Shown piece after piece: positions 52,121-60,442 of a stretch of 64,000 bases of DNA (within the stretch, counting starts at the first letter, position 1; every line of letters starts with the position of its first letter). This stretch comes from CAKVOD01 sp964606505 (GTDB taxonomy: Bacteria; Bacillota; Clostridia; Christensenellales; UBA1242): positions 186,001-250,000 of the forward strand of contig CAZSGM010000001.1 of the NCBI GenBank assembly GCA_964606505.1, read 5' to 3'. A model generated the notes under the pieces. It worked only from the letters and a program-made list of their open reading frames with translations. It was not told the origin of the DNA and ran no database searches. The position numbers and the translations under genes were made by a program.

Positions 52121-53875
52121 ATGAAGAAATACCCAATCGACGAAGCAGAAAAATACATAAAATCAATGTTTCATAACTCAACCGATTTGAAAGTGCGCAA
52201 ATTTGTTAGTTTTGGCAAAATCAACAGTATAGCGTTCTTTTTTGACACCATAGTAGACACAAAACGTGCGGATAAGGAGGTAATTTTGCAACTTATGCAC
52301 GCCCACCTTCCGCAAAACCTGTCGCAGTCGAACGCGCAAAACACCCCGACAAATGAAGCGGGCGCAACCACTCCAACCCCCGCCTCAAATTCTGCAGGCG
52401 CAACATGCGCAGGCACTCCAAATTTTACTTCCGACGAAACCGACGCGGGCATTCCAAATCTCGCCGCGGGTGTAACTAGCGCAGGCACGCAAAATCAAAT
52501 GGGCAACTTTGCGAGTGTGCCTTTTGTTGACGACTCAAACTCAAAAGAACCGCCCATTAAAAATAGTGTGGCTCAAAACATCCAGTCCCCCGCCCGCGAA
52601 ACTTCCGCGGGTGCGGACGCGGATGCCGTTGTCGATTACGCAATTGAAAACGCGGTCATCGTGGGGCAGGCGGAAGCGGTTGAGGACGAAACTGAATTGG
52701 CGCAGAAGTTACTAAACGGTTTTTTCGCGGTATACTTTGAAAACTCAACGCGCGTTTTGTTAGTCGACGTCAAAAACTTCCAGTCGCGCGCGATAGAAGA
52801 GCCGCCAACAAGCGCCGTGCTAAAAGGCCCGCGCGAGGGTTTCAACGAAAGCATAAACACAAACATAATGCTGCTGCGCAAGCGCGTAAAATCGCAAGAC
52901 CTAGTCGTCAAACAAATGCCTGTCGGCAAGTACAGCCAAACGCAAGTAGCGATTGTGTACGTGTCGAGTATCGCAAGCAGTGAAGTCGTGCAAAAAGTGG
53001 AAAACAACATCAAAAAAATTGACATCGACGGAATTATTGACTCCTATTACGTGCAAAAGGCACTTGAGGCGCGCGAGTATTCGCTGTTTAAACAGGTGGG
53101 GTCGAGCGAAAAACCAGACGTTGTCGTCGCAAAAATACTTGAGGGGCGCGTTGCGATAGTTGTCGACGGGACACCTATAGTTTTGACCGTTCCGTTTTTG
53201 CTACTTGAGGACATACAGAGCAGCAACGACTATTACTTCACGCGCTCGCCACGTGTTGCGTTTTTGCGTTACCTGCGCGCGTTCGGTGTGCTGGTGTCGA
53301 TTTTCTTGCCGGGGTTTTACGTCGCGCTGCAGGTGTACCATTACAAGGTGGTTCCGCTGAAGTTTTTGGTTACAATCGCGAATTCGTCGCAGGGGATACC
53401 GTTCACGCCGCTAATGGAAGTGCTGTTTATTATCATATTGTTTGAGGGGCTGACCGAAGCGAGCCTGCGAATGCCGCGATATTTGGGGCTTGCGCTTAGC
53501 ATAGTCGGCGCGCTCATCTTGGGTGAAACTGCCGTCAATGCGGGGCTGGTAAGTCCGCCCGCAGTTATGATTGTTGCACTCACTGGCGTGTTGATTTACA
53601 CCGTGCCTGACCAGCAGGCGCAACTGTCCGTGCTGAGGTTTGTCTTTACTCTTGTAGGTGGAACGCTCGGCTTGTATGGGATGGTTGTATTTAGCGTGTT
53701 CTTAGTCGGTTATCTATGCAACTTCGACTCCTACAGCACGCCGTACCTCGCGCCAATTGCGCCAAACATACCCGAAGATAAAAAGGACGCCTTCAATCGC
53801 ATTAACCTTTCCGATATGAAAACGCGCCCTAAGAGCATTCCTAACAAAAACAACAAAAGGATGGGCAAGTTATGA
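52121..53875 (+). CDS. gerA: Germinant receptor subunit A (GerA family) with a large insert
   Basis: Subunit A of a Ger-type receptor in the spore inner membrane that senses nutrients and triggers germination. 584 residues, about 80-100 above the usual length, because residues ~68-185 are a low-complexity Ala/Thr/Gly/Asn insert (TPTPASNSAGATCAGTP) splitting the N-terminal cytoplasmic domain. The core resumes at LAQKLLNGFFAVYF. Membrane part from ~385: LRAFGVLVSIFLPGFYVAL, PFTPLMEVLFIIILFEGLTE, EASLRMPRYLGLALSIVGAL, and the conserved STPYLAPIAP near the end. GAGGAGAAA precedes the ATG closely. The stop overlaps gerB by 4 bp (ATGA), giving translational coupling. Confidence 0.93.
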   Translation: MKKYPIDEAEKYIKSMFHNSTDLKVRKFVSFGKINSIAFFFDTIVDTKRADKEVILQLMHAHLPQNLSQSNAQNTPTNEAGATTPTPASNSAGATCAGTPNFTSDETDAGIPNLAAGVTSAGTQNQMGNFASVPFVDDSNSKEPPIKNSVAQNIQSPARETSAGADADAVVDYAIENAVIVGQAEAVEDETELAQKLLNGFFAVYFENSTRVLLVDVKNFQSRAIEEPPTSAVLKGPREGFNESINTNIMLLRKRVKSQDLVVKQMPVGKYSQTQVAIVYVSSIASSEVVQKVENNIKKIDIDGIIDSYYVQKALEAREYSLFKQVGSSEKPDVVVAKILEGRVAIVVDGTPIVLTVPFLLLEDIQSSNDYYFTRSPRVAFLRYLRAFGVLVSIFLPGFYVALQVYHYKVVPLKFLVTIANSSQGIPFTPLMEVLFIIILFEGLTEASLRMPRYLGLALSIVGALILGETAVNAGLVSPPAVMIVALTGVLIYTVPDQQAQLSVLRFVFTLVGGTLGLYGMVVFSVFLVGYLCNFDSYSTPYLAPIAPNIPEDKKDAFNRINLSDMKTRPKSIPNKNNKRMGKL

Positions 53876-55194
53876 CAAAGGAACTTAGCGGCAGGCAGGC
53901 AATTATAATTGTTGCTATTGTCGCGTGCGCAACAAAGTTTTTCATTCTGCCGAGCAACCTTACTGCGCAGGCGGGACAGGACGCGATTTATCTGATGTTT
54001 TTCTTTATTGTCGCGGAGTTTCTGCTGTTTCTTTGCTTAGTGCAGATTTCCAAACTCAACGAGGATAAAACGCTGTACGAGTTGTTGCAAGAAACACTGG
54101 GCGTGGGCGTCGCGAAAGCGATTTTTCTTGTGTTTTTCGTGTTTTTTACGTGCAAACTTTGTATAAATATTATTGAAACATACACCTTTTTCCTCGGGAC
54201 GCTTTACGACGAACTTTCGCCGCTGATGTACTTTTTCCCGATTGCAATGCTGATTTTTTATATGACGAGTATCGGGCTAAAGGCAATCGGCAGGAGCGCG
54301 GAAGTGTTGTGGGTGTTCGTGTTTATTGGCATAGTGCTGATGTTGGCGGTTTCGCTGCCGAGCGTCGACTTTGCGTATATGTTGCCGATTTTTGAGAACG
54401 GCGGGGGTGCGGCGGAAAGCGCGTTGCTCAAAAACTCGCTGTGGTTCGGCGACTATTTCGTGTATTTGTTTTTCTTTGGGAAAATCAAGTTCAAGAAAGG
54501 GTTTTGCCGCAGGATGGCGACGATTGTTGCGGTTACAATTTTAGCAATCGTATTCTTTATTGTGGTTTTCCATTGCGCGTTTCCGCACACCGCAGGTATG
54601 AGGCATTACGCAATTAGCGACATTTCGCAGCAGACCTCGCGCATAACAACGCTTGGCAAGGTTGACTGGCTCGTCGTCGTGGTGTGGAGTTTTGCGTCGG
54701 TCATCCAAACTGTTATTTTTGCTTACTGCGCTGAGGAGAGTTTGGGCAAGATTTTTAACATAAAACAAAAGTACGTTTCAAGTTTGATTTTAGTCGCAAT
54801 TTTGGGTGTCGTGCTGTTTGTGTTGAAGTTCCAAATCGTTAACCTCTTGAGCGTCGTGCAGAGCCCGCTGAGTTACCTTAGCGGTTTATTGCTGATTATT
54901 TCATTTTTAATTATAGCGGCGCATTTTATTAGTAGAGCAAAGTCTGCGCGTGCATCGCGCGGCGCTCTTTGCCTTGCGGGGCAAACCTCGGCGGCAAAGG
55001 CCGCTAGTGCCCCAAGCGAAGCAAGCGTAACACCAAAACGCACTGCGGATGAGAGTGTGCGAGTAGAGGACAACAATCCACAACAACCTGAACAGACGAG
55101 TTGCGCACAACAAAACAAAGAAAAGTCGAAAAACACTCAGACGGGCGGCGAAAGTGGCGCAGGCGAGGGAAGTTATGGACAGAGAGATAATTAG
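53872..55194 (+). CDS. gerB: Germinant receptor subunit B (GerB family)
   Basis: The integral-membrane, APC-transporter-like subunit of the receptor, thought to bind the germinant. 440 residues with about ten hydrophobic helices (AIYLMFFFIVAEFLLFLCLV, AIFLVFFVFFTCKLCINII, VLWVFVFIGIVLMLAVSL, LSGLLLIISFLIIAAHFI). The first ~360 residues are the GerB/spore permease domain (ISGRQ-like start ELSGRQAIIIVAIV). The last ~75 residues are a hydrophilic tail rich in Ala/Ser/Glu/Gln not usual in the family. Starts within the gerA stop codon. Its 3' end overlaps the start region of gerC. Confidence 0.92.
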   Translation: MTKELSGRQAIIIVAIVACATKFFILPSNLTAQAGQDAIYLMFFFIVAEFLLFLCLVQISKLNEDKTLYELLQETLGVGVAKAIFLVFFVFFTCKLCINIIETYTFFLGTLYDELSPLMYFFPIAMLIFYMTSIGLKAIGRSAEVLWVFVFIGIVLMLAVSLPSVDFAYMLPIFENGGGAAESALLKNSLWFGDYFVYLFFFGKIKFKKGFCRRMATIVAVTILAIVFFIVVFHCAFPHTAGMRHYAISDISQQTSRITTLGKVDWLVVVVWSFASVIQTVIFAYCAEESLGKIFNIKQKYVSSLILVAILGVVLFVLKFQIVNLLSVVQSPLSYLSGLLLIISFLIIAAHFISRAKSARASRGALCLAGQTSAAKAASAPSEASVTPKRTADESVRVEDNNPQQPEQTSCAQQNKEKSKNTQTGGESGAGEGSYGQRDN

Positions 55195-56644
55195 GAAAGT
55201 TTTTATTTGGACGGTGGCGCTCGTGCTCGTGATTTTGCTGCCAACAAGCCTTGGAATGCAACACCAAAGCACGGAGCGGGCGTTGATTTTGGGGTTTGCG
55301 GTCGACAAAGTTGAGGCGGATTACGAGGTTTCTATGCAGGTTTTAATCCCGCAGTACAAGCAAAGTTTTTCCGAAAAGATAGAGGTTGTTTCGTCAAAAG
55401 GCAAAACAATCGACTTGGCACTTGACAGTACGCGGCTCAAAATTGGGAAGAAACTCGGGGTTGCGCACGCGAATATGATTGTTCTGTCAGAGGCTGTGCT
55501 TCAAGAGAATATTATGCGCGTGCTCGACTATTTTTATCGCGACCGATATTTGGGTAACTACTCGATTGTGCTAGCGACGAGCGACAGCGCGAAGGATTTG
55601 TTGCAAATGTCGTCGCAAACTGACAACGCGAGCCTCAATTCGCTTGTTAATATTATAAAATATAATGACGAAAACATTTTGGGGCGTCCGTCCAACCTGC
55701 ACACGATTGCAACGGGTTACTATTCGCCGTCGCGCACGTGTTTTATGCCTTTCGTAACGCTTGAAAAGTCAGGCGCGGGCAGTTCGGGCGGAAACTCGAC
55801 TTCGGGCGGCGGTTCAAGTGGTGGTTCGGGCGAAACTTCGCAAACTAGCGGTGGCGGCAACTCGGGCGCAGGCAGTGGTTCGGGGGATAGCGGCGCAAGC
55901 AGTTCGCAAAGTCAGTCGGGCAAAAGCGGCGGCGCGTCGGGCGGCAGTTCTCACTCAGGCGGCAGTTCTGAGTCAGGTGGAAGCAGTGGTGCTAGCGGCG
56001 GCGATGGCGGCAGTAGCGGCAGTGGTGCTAGCAGTGGAAGCGGTGGAGAAACGCAAGGCGGGTCTGAAAATGCGAGCGGGGGGAGCGAGGGCGCGACTAC
56101 TATTAAGAATGAGGGTGCGGTTGTTGTGCTCAAGGACGGGGTTGCGTTGTGCAAACTTAGCGGGGATGAGTTTCGCGGGTTTGGCTGGCTGCTTGGGAGT
56201 TCCAATGGCGTGTTATTGGAACTTGACGGGATAAGCGATGATGTTTACGAGAATGCGAAGGTTGTGGTTGAGGTGGTTTCGACGCGGGTAAAGCTTAAGT
56301 ACGAGGTTGGCGGGCTGGGCGAGCCGATTGTGCGCGCGGATATTGCGGTTGACTACAAGATTTCAAGTGCGGTGCAGGAGTTGTACGAGTCGGAGCGTTA
56401 TGCGGATTATGTTGAGCAGGACACGGCGGCACTTGAGGGGGCTATAGCGGGGGTTGTTGAGACGGAGATTTCGGCGGCGCTCAGTTTGGCTAAGATGGAA
56501 CGTTTTGATATTTGGAACGTGTACGACCGTTTTCATCAGTATCACACGCGCGAGTTTGGACGCTATGTTGAGGCGGTTGAGGGCGATTATTTGCGCGGGC
56601 TTGAGGTGTTTGCAACTGTTCATTCCTCTGAAATCCGCCTCTAA
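55178..56644 (+). CDS. gerC: Germinant receptor subunit C-like protein without lipobox, Gly/Ser-rich insert
   Basis: GerC is normally a lipoprotein on the outer face of the spore inner membrane. I take the ATG at 55178 (AGGGAAGTT before it); a GTG 24 bp earlier is less likely. 488 residues. The hydrophobic N-terminus (VFIWTVALVLVILLPTSLG) lacks the LxxC lipobox and the following Trp-Asp, so the protein is probably anchored by its helix instead. The first domain is typical (ALILGFAVDKVEADYEVSMQ, GVAHANMIVLSEAVL, YFYRDRYLGN). Then comes a ~120-residue insert of almost pure Gly and Ser, and finally the C-terminal GerC domain (GFGWLLGSSNGVLLELDG, VKLKYEV, FDIWNVYDRFHQYH). Confidence 0.88.
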   Translation, partial: DREIIRKVFIWTVALVLVILLPTSLGMQHQSTERALILGFAVDKVEADYEVSMQVLIPQYKQSFSEKIEVVSSKGKTIDLALDSTRLKIGKKLGVAHANMIVLSEAVLQENIMRVLDYFYRDRYLGNYSIVLATSDSAKDLLQMSSQTDNASLNSLVNIIKYNDENILGRPSNLHTIATGYYSPSRTCFMPFVTLEKSGAGSSGGNSTSGGGSSGGSGETSQTSGGGNSGAGSGSGDSGASSSQSQSGKSGGASGGSSHSGGSSESGGSSGASGGDGGSSGSGASSGSGGETQGGSENASGGSEGATTIKNEGAVVVLKDGVALCKLSGDEFRGFGWLLGSSNGVLLELDGISDDVYENAKVVVEVVSTRVKLKYEVGGLGEPIVRADIAVDYKISSAVQELYESERYADYVEQDTAALEGAIAGVVETEISAALSLAKMERFDIWNVYDRFHQYHTREFGRYVEAVEGDYLRGLEVFATVHSSEIRL

Positions 56645-56660
56645 ACGGTGTAAACCGTTG

Positions 56661-56851
56661 GTTGTGGTTGCTGTCAGTACGAACTTAAGGGTTTTGTAGG
56701 GCGGTAAAGTTAAGTTGAGTTTATTTAGTCTTATACTCGGTGGTAAAGCCCCCAGTTGTGAGGGCAGTCTGTACATACTTAGGCGGTTCGCGGGGCGGCA
56801 AAGTTGAGGCAGCTTAGTTGTTTTTGTGCTCGGTGTGGTAGCGTGCAGCAG
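56661..56851 (+). repeat. Two tandem copies of a ~95-bp intergenic repeat
   Basis: Copy A at 56661-56750 and the more diverged copy B at 56751-56851 follow the gerC stop. Shared landmarks are GGTTGcTGTCAGT, ACTTAaGG, GGCGGtAAAGTT, TTTATTTAGT and TACTCGGTG. A close copy lies at 59034-59128 and an inverted one at 57608-57677. Confidence 0.7.
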
Positions 56852-57008
56852 TGCGGGAAACTTCTTCCGTATTTAGAAATTTAGTTTGACGGATGGCTTG
56901 ATTATGTACTTATGCAAGGTTGCAATGCTTTGCGCACGGCTGCGTGGGTGGCTGTGAGCGAGTTGTAAAATTGTCGGGCGGTTGCGCGGGCAGTTTGTGC
57001 CGCTTTAG

Positions 57009-57037
57009 TTGACAAGCGCGGGAAAATATGTTAAACT
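57009..57037 (+). promoter_or_regulatory. Promoter of the 57057 gene
   Basis: TTGACA (57009-57014), 17 bp, TAAACT (57032-57037). Confidence 0.7.
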
Positions 57038-57056
57038 TCCCATAAGTGAGGTAACA

Positions 57057-57452
57057 ATGGAAAGTTTTAAATGTTTAGGTGAACTGATTGAAAACAGTGG
57101 GCACATTGCTAAAATTTTGCTTGCGGGCGAAATCGCGATGAATGACGGGGACGTTGTGCAGTCGCAAAAATGCACAATTGAGGCTCAAAACCTTTTAAAG
57201 GTTATGCTTGATGATGTTTTTCAAGAGGTTATTGAGGATTTTGGCATAGAGTGCGACGAAATGGTCGACTACGATTTGCCGACAACGCTTGAACTTGCGC
57301 GCGTTTTGAGCGGAATGAACTACAACGCGGGCGTTTTGATTAACCTCGTTTTGGACAAACAGAGCGAGAGCATAATTGAAAGCGTTCAAACTAAGATTGT
57401 CAAGGATATTAACACGGTCAAGGAAATTGCAACTGCGATTTTCTTCAACTAA
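57057..57452 (+). CDS. Small helical hypothetical protein
   Basis: A 131-residue soluble, helical and acidic protein (IENSGHIAKILLAGEIAMND, DVVQSQKCTIEAQNLLKVML, TTLELARVLSGMNYNAGVLI). I start it at the ATG at 57057 after GTGAGGTAACA; an upstream TTG would lie inside the promoter. No signal or known motif. It has its own promoter and terminator, so it is a single-gene unit. No family is recognised, though the helical content would fit a small bundle or partner-binding protein. Confidence 0.7.
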   Translation: MESFKCLGELIENSGHIAKILLAGEIAMNDGDVVQSQKCTIEAQNLLKVMLDDVFQEVIEDFGIECDEMVDYDLPTTLELARVLSGMNYNAGVLINLVLDKQSESIIESVQTKIVKDINTVKEIATAIFFN

Positions 57453-57486
57453 AGGCAAACAACGATTGCGTTGCTTGCCTTTTTTG
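57451..57486 (+). terminator. Terminator of the 57057 gene
   Basis: AAAGGCAA plus CAACG pair with CGTTG plus TTGCCTTT, with single-base bulges, ending in seven T. Confidence 0.8.
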
Positions 57487-57607
57487 TATAGTTGATAATT
57501 TATTTGTGTGATTGATAATTTTATATAGATATGCAATTTCATTAAATTGCATATCTAATGTTTATGTAAAGAAATGACAGGGGGATTTGCATAAGAGCAA
57601 ATATAGA

Positions 57608-57677
57608 TAAATAAACCCAAACTTTGCCGCCTTGATGAATTTCTAGACCCGTACTCAGCCAAGACCACAACTGGGGG
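57608..57677 (-). repeat. Inverted copy of the ger/vanW intergenic repeat
   Basis: On the minus strand it reads CCCCCAGTTGTGG, then GAGTACGGGT, then GGCGGCAAAGTTTGGG and TTTATTTATC, matching parts of copies A and B. Confidence 0.55.
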
Positions 57678-57720
57678 CTTACGCCCCCCCCTATAATATT
57701 TGTGATTTTGCACATACTAA

Positions 57721-57735
57721 TGTAAAGGTTTTACA
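57721..57735. promoter_or_regulatory. Small palindrome before the VanW gene
   Basis: TGTAAA and TTTACA flank GGT, 12 bp upstream of the start codon. It overlaps the region between promoter and ribosome binding site (ATAAGGA), so it may be an operator or simply a weak hairpin. Confidence 0.35.
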
Positions 57736-57747
57736 TAAGGATTAATA

Positions 57748-59028
57748 ATGAGAAAAACAATTATATTCGTTTTGTGCATAAGTGTTTTTGTGGGCGCAAT
57801 ATTTTCGCTGCAAGCCAAAGACTTGCCTTTGGATATTTGCGCACATTCGCAAAGTTGTACACCTGCAAGCCCCTACGAAATTATACTCAACTACAAAGGC
57901 GAAACATTTAGCCTAAAACTTCCCGCTTGCGCAAGTTCAAGCAATTTTGAGTTGCTAGCGCAAAGCCGCAAATGGGGTCGGGACGGTAACCACGAGGAGG
58001 CACTGTTTGCACTGTCAACATTGATAAATATGGGCGTTCCGAAATCGCGCGCGTTTGAGTTCTTGTTCCCAACTATAAATCGACAAGTGGACGAGATTTT
58101 GGCGCGCGTGAATGTTTTGCCGCGCAACTCAAAAATAAGGTTTACGCCCAATTTTTCGCAAAAGTTTTGGGTTAGTCGCGAGCAAAGCGGACTTATGATT
58201 AACAAGGAAACCTTATTTTCCGAGATTTACGAGAAGTTCCTCAAGTCCAAACAAGTGGCGGTTTGTATGCGGGCGGATGTCGTGGCGGCGGATGTTACGC
58301 GCGAGGACAACTTGGCTTGCACGCGGCTTCTGTCGCAGTTTTCAACAAGCATTGAGAGTTCAACGGCTGAACGGCAAAACAATGTGCAGCTGGCACTCAG
58401 GCAGTTTAACGGAATGGTTGTGCAACCCAATGTTGAGGTTTCGTTTAACGCGACGACTGGGCGGCGGACTGAAGCACGCGGGTACAAGACGGCGCACGTC
58501 ATTTCAAACGGGCTGTTTGTGGACGGTGTTGGGGGCGGGGTTTGTCAGGCGAGCACGACGCTTTACAACGCGCTTTTGCTGGCGGACAACATTGAAATTC
58601 TTGAGGCAAATCGACATTCTATGCCTGTCAGTTACGTAACGCTTGGCTTTGACGCGATGGTTGCGTACGGGTCGAGTGATTTGCGGTTCAAAAACACGGG
58701 CGCGACGCCGATTTTTATACGCACGTATTTTGAGGGCGGGCGCGTTTATGTTGAGGTTTACGGCAAGGTGCTGCGCGAGGGGTTGCGCAAGGTTAGGCGC
58801 TGCGAGAAAATTCGGGTTATTGGACACGGCGGCGATGAGGTTAAGGCGGACAATGGCGAGTTTGCACACTTAATTGACGAGGATGGTTACTATCGGTTAA
58901 AACGCGCGCAGGACGGGGTCGAGGTGCAAACTTATCTTGATGTTTACGACGGAGACAAACTCATTGAGTCGCGGGCGGTTCGCCACACTACTTACCCACC
59001 ACAACGCGGCATCCTCGTGGTGGCGTAG
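57748..59028 (+). CDS. VanW-family exported protein
   Basis: A 426-residue protein with a signal peptide (TIIFVLCISVFVGAIFS). The VanW domain fills residues ~220-345: SFNATTGRRTEARGYKTAHV, FVDGVGGGVCQASTTLYNAL with the conserved Cys, ILEANRHSMPVSYVTLGFDA and DLRFKNTGATPIFIRTYF. The first ~200 residues are an N-terminal domain of the kind seen in YoaR-type VanW proteins, and the last ~70 are beta-rich. VanW proteins are common in Bacillota and usually unrelated to vancomycin resistance; the role is probably in the cell envelope, in detail unknown. ACATAAGGATTAATA precedes the ATG. Confidence 0.88.
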   Translation: MRKTIIFVLCISVFVGAIFSLQAKDLPLDICAHSQSCTPASPYEIILNYKGETFSLKLPACASSSNFELLAQSRKWGRDGNHEEALFALSTLINMGVPKSRAFEFLFPTINRQVDEILARVNVLPRNSKIRFTPNFSQKFWVSREQSGLMINKETLFSEIYEKFLKSKQVAVCMRADVVAADVTREDNLACTRLLSQFSTSIESSTAERQNNVQLALRQFNGMVVQPNVEVSFNATTGRRTEARGYKTAHVISNGLFVDGVGGGVCQASTTLYNALLLADNIEILEANRHSMPVSYVTLGFDAMVAYGSSDLRFKNTGATPIFIRTYFEGGRVYVEVYGKVLREGLRKVRRCEKIRVIGHGGDEVKADNGEFAHLIDEDGYYRLKRAQDGVEVQTYLDVYDGDKLIESRAVRHTTYPPQRGILVVA

Positions 59029-59033
59029 GCCAC

Positions 59034-59128
59034 TGCTGTGGTTACTGTCAGTGTGGACTTATGGATTTTACGAGACGGCAAAGATAAGTCGGATTTATTT
59101 AGTTTTATACTCGGTGCGGTAGCGCGCG
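59034..59128 (+). repeat. Copy D of the ger/vanW intergenic repeat
   Basis: Begins 6 bp after the vanW stop with GCTGTGGTTACTGTCAGT and ends after TATACTCGGTGCGGTAGCGC. It matches copy A at about three quarters of its positions. Remaining DNA to 59266 is GC-mixed with a further partial ACACTCGGTG. Confidence 0.7.
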
Positions 59129-59266
59129 GCTGCAGGTGTTAGCTGGTGGCGTACAGTTGCAGGTGTTTGTCGGTTGCGGGCTTAGGGGTTAATTGCGGCG
59201 AGGGGTGGTTTTATTCATTTATTTTTACACTCGGTGGGGGAGTTTTGGGAAAGTTTTAAAAAAGAC

Positions 59267-59295
59267 TTGCAAAATTTTGGGAAGTGTGTTATAAT
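59267..59295 (+). promoter_or_regulatory. Promoter of the rpsF-ssb-rpsR operon
   Basis: TTGCAA (59267-59272), 17 bp, TATAAT (59290-59295). Confidence 0.8.
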
Positions 59296-59299
59296 TTGC

Positions 59300-59370
59300 A
59301 ACAGAAACAGAAAAGAGTGTATCTTACTGTTTTCCTTGCCTAGTTTTGCTAGGCCGTAGACCATAAGGAG
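59300..59370 (+). promoter_or_regulatory. Candidate S6:S18 autoregulatory leader
   Basis: GCCTAG (59338-59343) and CTAGGC (59349-59354) form a hairpin directly followed by CCG (59354-59356). A GAAACAG/CTGTTTTC pairing encloses the upstream part. A CCG beside a stem is the hallmark of rpsF leaders bound by the S6:S18 complex. Bound protein would block the ribosome binding site AAGGAGGT just downstream. Structure is proposed by eye. Confidence 0.45.
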
Positions 59371-59377
59371 GTAAGAA

Positions 59378-59659
59378 ATGAACAAGTATGAGTTGATGTA
59401 CATTATCGACGCTAGCGCTACTGATGAACAACGTAACGCGTTTATTGATAAGGTGCAAAATATGGTTACTAAAGCAGGTGGAACCGTTGAAACTCTTGAT
59501 AAAATCGGATTGAAGAAGTTCGCTTATCCTATCAACTACAAGACCGAAGGTTTTTATGTTTTGATGAATTTTGAGTCAGAGCCTAGCCTTCCAAGCGAGA
59601 TGGGTAGCCAAATGAAGATTATGGACTTCTTTGTTAGAAGCCTATTTATCAAGAAATAA
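59378..59659 (+). CDS. rpsF: Ribosomal protein bS6
   Basis: A 93-residue small-subunit protein that binds the central domain of 16S rRNA as a dimer with S18. Family features: MNKYELMYIIDASATDEQRN, then a conserved GGTVETLDKIGLKKFAYPIN and ending RSLFIKK. Length is normal. AAGGAGGTAAGAA precedes the ATG. First gene of a three-gene operon with ssb (11 bp downstream) and rpsR, the standard arrangement in Bacillota. Confidence 0.98.
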   Translation: MNKYELMYIIDASATDEQRNAFIDKVQNMVTKAGGTVETLDKIGLKKFAYPINYKTEGFYVLMNFESEPSLPSEMGSQMKIMDFFVRSLFIKK

Positions 59660-59670
59660 GGAGTTATTAA

Positions 59671-60069
59671 ATGAATAAAGTTTTTTTAATTGGGAACTTG
59701 ACTAGGGACCCTGAAATGAATACAATTTCGTCAGGTGTTTCTGTTTGCAGATTTGCAATCGCAGTTTCGCGCCGTTTTGTCGCTGCCGATGGCAACAGGG
59801 AAACGGATTTTATCAACATTATTGCTTGGCGTGGACTCGCAGATAACTGCGCTAAGTACCTTAAGAAGGGCAATAAAGTTGCTGTTTGCGGTTCGTTGCA
59901 AACACGTTCATATGAGAATAAGGACGGAGTAAAAGTTAACGTGTTTGAAATCGTTGCTGATGAAGTGGAATTTTTGACAAACAAGGCTCAGAGCGGCGTT
60001 GAGGCAGGGGCTAAAGACGACCAAGTAGCTGAGTTACAACCAGTTCAAGATGACGATTTACCATTCTAA
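59671..60069 (+). CDS. ssb: Single-stranded DNA-binding protein
   Basis: A 132-residue OB-fold protein that coats single-stranded DNA in replication and repair. MNKVFLIGNLTRDPEMNTIS, then FINIIAWRGLADNCAKYLKK and GSLQTRSYENKDGVKVNVFE are typical. The acidic C-terminal tip DDDLPF, which recruits partner proteins, is intact. AAGGAGTTATTAA precedes the ATG. The linker is short compared with the Bacillus SSB. Located between the two ribosomal protein genes, as usual. Confidence 0.98.
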   Translation: MNKVFLIGNLTRDPEMNTISSGVSVCRFAIAVSRRFVAADGNRETDFINIIAWRGLADNCAKYLKKGNKVAVCGSLQTRSYENKDGVKVNVFEIVADEVEFLTNKAQSGVEAGAKDDQVAELQPVQDDDLPF

Positions 60070-60088
60070 TTTTATAAGGAGAGAGTAA

Positions 60089-60376
60089 ATGGAAAACGAA
60101 ACAGTTGTTAATGAAGTTAAAGAACAACCTGTAGTTGCGCAAGAAAAGGAATACAAGAAAGTTCGCCGCGCGCCAAGACGCAAGGTTTGCGCTTTCTGCA
60201 CAGAGAAAATTGCTATCGACTACAAAGATGTTGCTAGAATTAAGAGATTCATTACAGAAAAAGGTAAGATTTTGCCTCGCCGTCAAACTGGCACATGTGC
60301 AAAACACCAAAGAGAACTTGCTACTGCTATCAAGCGCGCAAGATATATGGCTTTAATCCCTTACACTGGCGAATAA
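60089..60376 (+). CDS. rpsR: Ribosomal protein bS18
   Basis: A 95-residue small-subunit protein. The N-terminal ~30 residues are an acidic extension (VNEVKEQPVVAQEKEYKKV), then the conserved core VCAFCTEKIAIDYKDVARIK, FITEKGKILPRRQTGTCAKH and ATAIKRARYMALIPY. Four cysteines or His (CAFC and CAKH) could bind zinc as in the C-plus form of S18. AAGGAGAGAGTAA precedes the ATG. Confidence 0.97.
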   Translation: MENETVVNEVKEQPVVAQEKEYKKVRRAPRRKVCAFCTEKIAIDYKDVARIKRFITEKGKILPRRQTGTCAKHQRELATAIKRARYMALIPYTGE

Positions 60377-60398
60377 TTGCCGTTTGCAGGGACTAAAT

Positions 60399-60442
60399 TA
60401 AAAGCGGAATACTTGATTGATTTCAAGCGTCCCGCTTTTTTT
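60399..60442 (+). terminator. Terminator of the rpsF-ssb-rpsR operon
   Basis: AAAAGCGG plus CTTGA pair with TCAAG plus CCGCTTTT, followed by a run of T. Confidence 0.75.

Noticed and set aside
57748..59028. Vancomycin resistance gene
   Set aside because: VanW-domain proteins are widespread in Bacillota and no vanHAX or vanRS genes are near.
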